DNA from: Candidatus Colimorpha enterica
GTDB taxonomy: Bacteria > Bacillota > Clostridia > Oscillospirales > CAG-272
NCBI GenBank assembly: GCA_018065475.1
Contig: JAGHTD010000167.1
Span: 1 to 9,534, forward strand
Reading direction: 5' to 3'
Length of the DNA stretch: 9,534 bases
The translations under genes were made by a program, and so were the position numbers. This document shows positions 5,917 to 9,534 of this stretch, one piece after another; position 1 is the stretch's first letter, and each line of letters starts with the position of its first letter. The notes under the pieces were generated by a model, which did no database searches, was not told the DNA's origin, and saw only the letters and a list, made by a program, of their open reading frames with translations.

Positions 5917-6894
5917 ATGATAAACGTTGCACTTTTCGGATTCGGCACCGTCGGAAGCGGAGTTGCCGAGATACTCACTGAAAACAGAGATATTATAAAG
6001 AGCAGGACGGGGCTTGACATAAACGTCAAATATATCCTCGACCTCCGCGATTTTCCCGATCATCCCCTCGGTGACAGGGTAGTACACGATATAGGCACGA
6101 TCCTTGCGGACAAAGACGTTTCGATCGTCGCCGAGATGATGGGCGGAGTTCACCCCGCTTACGATTTCACCCTCGCCTCGATAAAGGCGGGCAAGAGCGC
6201 GGTCACGTCAAACAAGGCGGTCGTCGCCGAATACGGCCCCGAGCTTCTCGCCGAAGCGGAGAAGCAGGGCGTGTCCTATCTCTTTGAGGCGAGCGTCGGA
6301 GGATGTATCCCGATCGTCCGTCCGCTTTCACAGCAGGCGGAGCTTGACGAGATAACCGAGATAAGCGGTATCCTGAACGGCACCACCAACTATATTCTTA
6401 CGAAGATGAAATACGAGGGCAAGTCGTTTGACGAGGCGCTTTCGGAAGCGCAGGCACTCGGCTATGCCGAGAGGGATCCGAGCGCGGACGTTGACGGCTT
6501 CGACACCTGCCGCAAGATATGTATCCTCTCCGCCGTCGCCTTCGGCAATCTCCCGGATTACAGGAACGTGAAGACCGTGGGAATAAGAAACGTTACGAAG
6601 GCGGACATCGAGAACGCCGGGAAGAACGGAAAGACGATCAAGCTCATCGGACGCGCGTCAAAAGACGGTGACGTCATCTCCGTTTCGACCGAGCCGGTCG
6701 AGATCGGCAATTCAGAAATACTCTCCCACATCGACGACGTTTACAACGCGATCGAGATAAAAGGCAAGGCGTCCGGCAGTCTTCTTTTCTGCGGAAAAGG
6801 GGCGGGAAGACTTCCCACCGCCGACGCGGTCGTCAGCGATATTATCGACATCGCCAAGAACTCGCCTAAGCCGCTCAGATGGGAAAAAGTCTGA
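5917..6894 (+). CDS. hom: Homoserine dehydrogenase without ACT domain
   Basis: A 325-residue NAD(P)-dependent homoserine dehydrogenase, which reduces aspartate semialdehyde to homoserine at the branch to threonine and methionine. The Rossmann motif GFGTVGSG is at residues 8-15. TSNKA with K100 provides the conserved catalytic lysine region. GILNGTTNY (151-159) and ADVDGFDTCRK (190-200, D193, D196, K200) form the substrate-binding core. The protein ends at DAVVSDIIDIAKN and a few residues more, the end of the catalytic domain. The C-terminal ACT domain of the usual 400-430-residue bacterial enzyme is absent. The ATG at 5917 follows TGAGGT (5904-5909) and places the Rossmann strand at the N terminus. 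An upstream in-frame ATG at 5851 would add 22 unlikely residues. No clear promoter or terminator is seen, so read-through from comEC 70 bp upstream is possible. Confidence 0.95.
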   Translation: MINVALFGFGTVGSGVAEILTENRDIIKSRTGLDINVKYILDLRDFPDHPLGDRVVHDIGTILADKDVSIVAEMMGGVHPAYDFTLASIKAGKSAVTSNKAVVAEYGPELLAEAEKQGVSYLFEASVGGCIPIVRPLSQQAELDEITEISGILNGTTNYILTKMKYEGKSFDEALSEAQALGYAERDPSADVDGFDTCRKICILSAVAFGNLPDYRNVKTVGIRNVTKADIENAGKNGKTIKLIGRASKDGDVISVSTEPVEIGNSEILSHIDDVYNAIEIKGKASGSLLFCGKGAGRLPTADAVVSDIIDIAKNSPKPLRWEKV

Positions 6895-6942
6895 TTTTCA
6901 CAAGTTTTTCAGAAGTCTTTTTGTATCAAAAACCGAAAACGC

Positions 6943-6971
6943 TTGACTAATCGGATTTTTTGTGATAAAAT
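6943..6971 (+). promoter_or_regulatory. Promoter of the PpiC-type isomerase gene
   Basis: TTGACT at 6943-6948 and TAAAAT at 6966-6971 with a 17-bp spacer. The predicted start near 6978 gives a leader of about 48 nt before the ATG at 7026. Confidence 0.85.
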
Positions 6972-7025
6972 AAACAACGCAAATCTATATTATGGGTGCG
7001 TCTGCATCCGAAAACGGAGATAATT

Positions 7026-8618
7026 ATGGGAACTGAAAACAAAACAAGAGAGCTTAAGGTTGCCGACAGCACAAAGACAGCCGCAACCGGAGAAAAGCTC
7101 TCAAAGCTCCAGCTCGTCAAAAAGCAGGAAAAGAAAAAGAAGATCACAAAGTACGTCACCGTTGCGGCAATAGTAGCGATCCTTGCCGCCATCATCGTTG
7201 CGGTTGTCGTTTCCACGAGCGCAAACAAGCTCGGCAACGTCGTCGCAGGTGAATCCATGAACTATAAGATCACCAACGATATGGTCGCATATTATATGTA
7301 TGAGGAGTACGGCAATCTCGTAAACACCTACGGCGCTTCCACTCTCTCTTCTCAGCTCGGACTTGATACCGCAAAGTCGCTGAAGACGCAGAAGCCGTCG
7401 TTCATGGCGCTCTACTATTTCGGCTACAATTACGACGTCACCTGGTTTGAGAACTTTGCCACCAACGCAATGTCGAGACTCAACGAGTACGTCACCCTTG
7501 CCGAGAAGGCAGGCGCGGAAGGCATGACCCTCACCGACGACGAAAAAGCTTCCATCGACAGCACCGTCAAGGCAGTCAAGGACTACGCAAGACAGAACGG
7601 AATGACCGTCAACGAGTACCTTTCGAGGATCTACATCAACGGTGTCACCGTCGATACGATCAGAAAGTGCGCCGAGATCGAGACTCTCGCAACCAACTAC
7701 TACAAGAAGCTCACCGATTCCTACGAGTTCACCGATGAAGATATGGAGAAGTACTGCGGGGATAACAAGGGCAGCTTCTACACCTTCGATTACATCTACT
7801 ACAAGTACGATTTCGAGCTTGCTACCGCTGAAAACGACGCAAACTACGAAGAGACCAACAAGAAGAAGCTTGAGGAAGTCAAGGCAAAGGCAGAAACTCA
7901 CCTCGGCAAGATCACCGATTTCGACTCCTTCACGAAGCTCATCAACGAAGAGGAAAAGGCAGCCCTTGAAGTGGGCAGCGAGACTCCCGCCGAAGACAAG
8001 GATTACTTCAACGACTTCATTAAGAAGGACGTTCCTTACAGCGAGGACACCGATCTCGGCAAGTGGATGAACGAAGAGGGACGCAAAGAAGGCGACACGA
8101 CTATCCTCGGCACCGACAACTCCTATTCCGTATATATGGTCGTCACTCCCGTACACAGAGACGAGACTGCGGCAAGAAACGTAAGACACATCCTCATCCA
8201 GTGCGATCCCAAGGATGAGACGGCTCTTGCGGAAGCAAAGACCAAGGCAAACGAGATCCTCGCAGAGTACGAGGCAGGCGAAAAGACAGCCGAGGCATTC
8301 GGTGCTCTCGCCGCAAAGTATTCCGCAGACGGCAACGCCGCACAGGGCGGACTTTACGAGAACGTCGGAAGAGGCGAAATGGTCGAGCCCTTTGAGAACT
8401 GGCTGTTTGACGAAACGAGAAAAGACGGCGACACCGGTATCGTCGAGACCGACTACGGCGTACACGTAATGTACTACGCAGGTGAAGGCGAGATCGTATG
8501 GAAGATCGCGGCAGACGAAGGACTCCATAACGATAAGTACGCCGAGGACCTCAAGTCCTTCACCGAGACTTACCCCATCGCTTGGCATACCGACGCGATC
8601 TCCAAGATCGACGCTTAA
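7026..8618 (+). CDS. Membrane-anchored parvulin-type peptidyl-prolyl isomerase (PrsA/SurA-like)
   Basis: A 530-residue foldase acting outside the membrane on secreted proteins. A lysine-rich cytoplasmic tail of about 42 residues (KKQEKKKKITK) is followed by one membrane helix at about 43-63, then a large helical extracellular chaperone region. A parvulin/rotamase domain follows, starting ARNVRHILI (H388) and ending ETDYGVHVMYY (H480); these two histidine blocks are typical of the fold. Acidic inserts with EEEKAA and EGRKEGD lie between. Classical PrsA is a lipoprotein; here there is no lipobox cysteine, so the anchor is a signal-anchor helix. GGAG at 7016-7019 selects ATG 7026 over an upstream GTG at 6996. 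Codon choice is strongly biased (AAG, TTC, GAC, ACC, CTC), which suggests high expression. It is transcribed alone, from the promoter at 6943 to the terminator at 8660. Confidence 0.9.
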   Translation: MGTENKTRELKVADSTKTAATGEKLSKLQLVKKQEKKKKITKYVTVAAIVAILAAIIVAVVVSTSANKLGNVVAGESMNYKITNDMVAYYMYEEYGNLVNTYGASTLSSQLGLDTAKSLKTQKPSFMALYYFGYNYDVTWFENFATNAMSRLNEYVTLAEKAGAEGMTLTDDEKASIDSTVKAVKDYARQNGMTVNEYLSRIYINGVTVDTIRKCAEIETLATNYYKKLTDSYEFTDEDMEKYCGDNKGSFYTFDYIYYKYDFELATAENDANYEETNKKKLEEVKAKAETHLGKITDFDSFTKLINEEEKAALEVGSETPAEDKDYFNDFIKKDVPYSEDTDLGKWMNEEGRKEGDTTILGTDNSYSVYMVVTPVHRDETAARNVRHILIQCDPKDETALAEAKTKANEILAEYEAGEKTAEAFGALAAKYSADGNAAQGGLYENVGRGEMVEPFENWLFDETRKDGDTGIVETDYGVHVMYYAGEGEIVWKIAADEGLHNDKYAEDLKSFTETYPIAWHTDAISKIDA

Positions 8619-8659
8619 ATGCTCGGCCGGGCGTTCCCGACAGCAAAATCAATATAGAC

Positions 8660-8698
8660 ACGGATGTGATCCCGGCCTCGGGATCACATCCGTTTTTT
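8660..8698 (+). terminator. Strong intrinsic terminator of the PpiC-type gene
   Basis: A perfect 15-bp stem, 8660-8674 with 8679-8693, loop GCCT, ending in a run of six T (8693-8698). It isolates the isomerase transcript from the sequence downstream. Confidence 0.95.
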
Positions 8699-8709
8699 AC
8701 GTTTTGCGG

Positions 8710-8796
8710 GTGTTTGTTGATTCGTTTTCGAGAGAAGCCGAGCAGTTTGACGACATCACGATGGTCGGAATCTGCTATAACGGTTGGAATATTTGA
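8710..8796 (+). pseudogene. Relic: C-terminal tail of a PP2C/SpoIIE-type phosphatase
   Basis: The frame ending with the stop at 8794-8796 reads VFVDSFSREAEQFDDITMVG and then ICYNGWNI. The EAEQFDDITM block followed by a short hydrophobic strand and the stop is the characteristic C terminus of PP2C/SpoIIE (RsbU-like) serine phosphatases, where the DD pair contributes to metal binding. Only about 30 residues remain. Upstream is the isomerase terminator, and there is no start codon with a ribosome site and no continuation of the domain. I therefore infer a deletion remnant rather than a working gene. The terminator at 8810-8835 may originally have served it. Confidence 0.65.
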
Positions 8797-8809
8797 TTTG
8801 AAATATCAG

Positions 8810-8835
8810 AAAAAGGAGCTTTTCAGCTCCTTTTT
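8810..8835 (-). terminator. Bidirectional terminator at the 3' end of the minus-strand operon
   Basis: AAAAAGGAGCT (8810-8820) pairs perfectly with AGCTCCTTTTT (8825-8835) around a 4-nt loop. It lies 10 bp past the stop of the minus-strand gene. The A and T runs let it act on both strands, insulating the converging units. Confidence 0.88.
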
Positions 8836-8845
8836 GCTTTTTGAT

Positions 8846-9298
8846 TCACAGTCCCTGTTCTTCGAGCCATCTGCCGAAGATTTCGGCGGCGTCTCCGCAG
8901 AGGACCTTGCAGGGGCGCTTTGAATAGAAGTCGTGGCTTCTTTCCTCCGGCTTCGGTTCTTCGTGCTTGACGTTGAGCCCGAGAAGCTCTCTGCACACCA
9001 TGGAACCGTTTTTGTTTTCAAACTCCGTTGCGAGCGCCTGAACCTTGCGGTAAAGCTCAAGCTTCTTTTCGCCCTTTTCGGGTGTCGGATAACCGCAGAT
9101 AAGCCCGAGGAGGATGAACATTGCGCTCACCGTTCCGCATACCTCGGGGAGCCGGCCCATGCCTCCTCCGAATGGGGAGCCAAGGGAGAGAAGGGTATCT
9201 CTGTCGATATTCACCTTGTCTTCAAACGCAAGCAGTACCGCCTGCGTGCAGTTGTAGCCGTCAAGAAAGTTCTGTTCTGCAATTTCTCGTCTTGTCAT
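8846..9298 (-). CDS. C_GCAxxG_C_C family protein (probable redox protein)
   Basis: A 150-residue protein of the C_GCAxxG_C_C family, small cysteine-rich proteins found mainly in anaerobes and thought to have a redox-related role; the biochemical function is not established. Landmarks are GYNCTQAVLLAF (C17), then SPFGGGMGRLPEVCGTVSAM (C54), GLICG (C68), VCRELLG (C102) and RPCKVLCGD (C130, C134). The FGGGMG block followed by a Cys-Gly turn and the late paired cysteines match the family pattern. The ATG at 9298 overlaps the stop of the upstream methyltransferase gene by 4 nt (ATGA), indicating translational coupling. The ribosome site is weak (GGTGG at 9310-9306), consistent with dependence on upstream translation. 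Confidence 0.87.
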   Translation of the reverse strand: MTRREIAEQNFLDGYNCTQAVLLAFEDKVNIDRDTLLSLGSPFGGGMGRLPEVCGTVSAMFILLGLICGYPTPEKGEKKLELYRKVQALATEFENKNGSMVCRELLGLNVKHEEPKPEERSHDFYSKRPCKVLCGDAAEIFGRWLEEQGL

Positions 9299-9534
9299 CG
9301 TTTTTCCACCAAAAAGAAGAAGGGAGACGTGGGCGAATTGACTATTTTGAGCTTTGAAACGCAGATCTTCTTGCGGTCGAGCGTTTCAAAGTATCCGTCG
9401 AGCATCTGTCCTTCAAGGGTTCCTTCCTCGTGTCCGGGATAGACGGCGATGAGGAGGCCGCCGTCATCGTCGAGAAGACGTATCGCCGCTTCGACAGCGG
9501 GCATGGTTGACGTTCTCAGCGTCGTGATCCTCAT
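9295..9534 (-). CDS. mnmM: MnmM/YtqB-type tRNA methyltransferase (3' part, runs off the window end)
   Basis: The last 79 codons of a class I S-adenosylmethionine-dependent methyltransferase of the rRNA_methylase/YtqB family. Members named MnmM methylate the wobble 5-aminomethyl-2-thiouridine of tRNA to make mnm5s2U in Gram-positive bacteria. The visible part has TLRTSTMPAVEAAIRLL, a GG turn (DDDGGLLIAVYPGHEEG), a helix with DGYFETLD, then the closing strand pair VNSPTSPFFFLVEK. The YPGH-EG block and the N--TSPFF-L-EK ending are family hallmarks. The SAM-binding N-terminal half lies beyond base 9534. The in-frame ATG at 9534-9532 is therefore internal, not the start. It shares an operon with the C_GCAxxG_C_C gene through a 4-nt overlap. 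Confidence 0.85.
   Translation of the reverse strand: MRITTLRTSTMPAVEAAIRLLDDDGGLLIAVYPGHEEGTLEGQMLDGYFETLDRKKICVSKLKIVNSPTSPFFFLVEKR

Noticed and set aside
6885..6932. Possible hom terminator made of weak TCTGA/TCAGA pairing before a T run
   Set aside because: The stem is about 5 bp with a large loop and a bulge, too weak to call.
7101..8588. A 495-codon open frame on the minus strand opposite the PpiC-type gene
   Set aside because: It is antisense to a clearly real gene, and its translation is a low-complexity run of V, L, D and G with no motif. It arises from the strong codon bias of the sense gene.

Overview
The window looks like a chromosomal stretch of a Bacillota bacterium, most likely an uncultured gut-type member of the Clostridia. 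This is inferred from the strong AAGGAGG-type ribosome binding sites, the very clean sigma-A type promoters (TTGACA, 17 bp, TATAAT), the T-tract hairpin terminators, GC-rich genes separated by AT-rich spacers, and the gene families present (rpsF with a structured leader, a GH78-like hydrolase, ComEC, an MnmM/YtqB-type methyltransferase). No finer placement can be defended from the sequence alone.

Layout. Bases 1-294 hold the 5' part of rpsF (ribosomal protein bS6) on the minus strand, with a structured leader and a perfect consensus promoter. Diverging from it on the plus strand is tRNA-Thr(GGT), with its own promoter and terminator (344-493). Bases 584-1898 form a less GC-rich accessory-looking segment: a four-helix membrane protein with a DUF1648-like motif, then an unrecognised 185-residue protein, closed by a terminator. 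Bases 1942-3598 are a monocistronic unit for a compact cytoplasmic GH78-like (alpha-L-rhamnosidase family) hydrolase. Bases 3605-5846 encode a ComEC/Rec2-type DNA-uptake channel whose C-terminal metallo-beta-lactamase-like domain has lost the usual metal ligands. Bases 5917-6894 encode a short homoserine dehydrogenase without an ACT domain. Bases 6943-8698 are a promoter, a membrane-anchored parvulin-type peptidyl-prolyl isomerase and a strong terminator. Bases 8710-8796 look like the orphaned C-terminal tail of a PP2C/SpoIIE-type phosphatase. Bases 8810-9534 on the minus strand hold a C_GCAxxG_C_C family protein whose start overlaps by 4 nt the stop of a partial MnmM-like tRNA methyltransferase.

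The genes do not form one pathway. Most are single-gene units, each with its own near-consensus promoter: translation (rpsF, tRNA-Thr, mnmM), DNA uptake (comEC), threonine/methionine biosynthesis (hom), extracytoplasmic protein folding (PpiC-type) and glycoside breakdown. I saw no CRISPR array, transposase, integrase, toxin-antitoxin pair or recognisable defence system. The points most worth a second look are the degenerate ComEC metallo-beta-lactamase domain, the phosphatase relic at 8710-8796, the ACT-less homoserine dehydrogenase and the compositionally distinct segment just after the tRNA gene.
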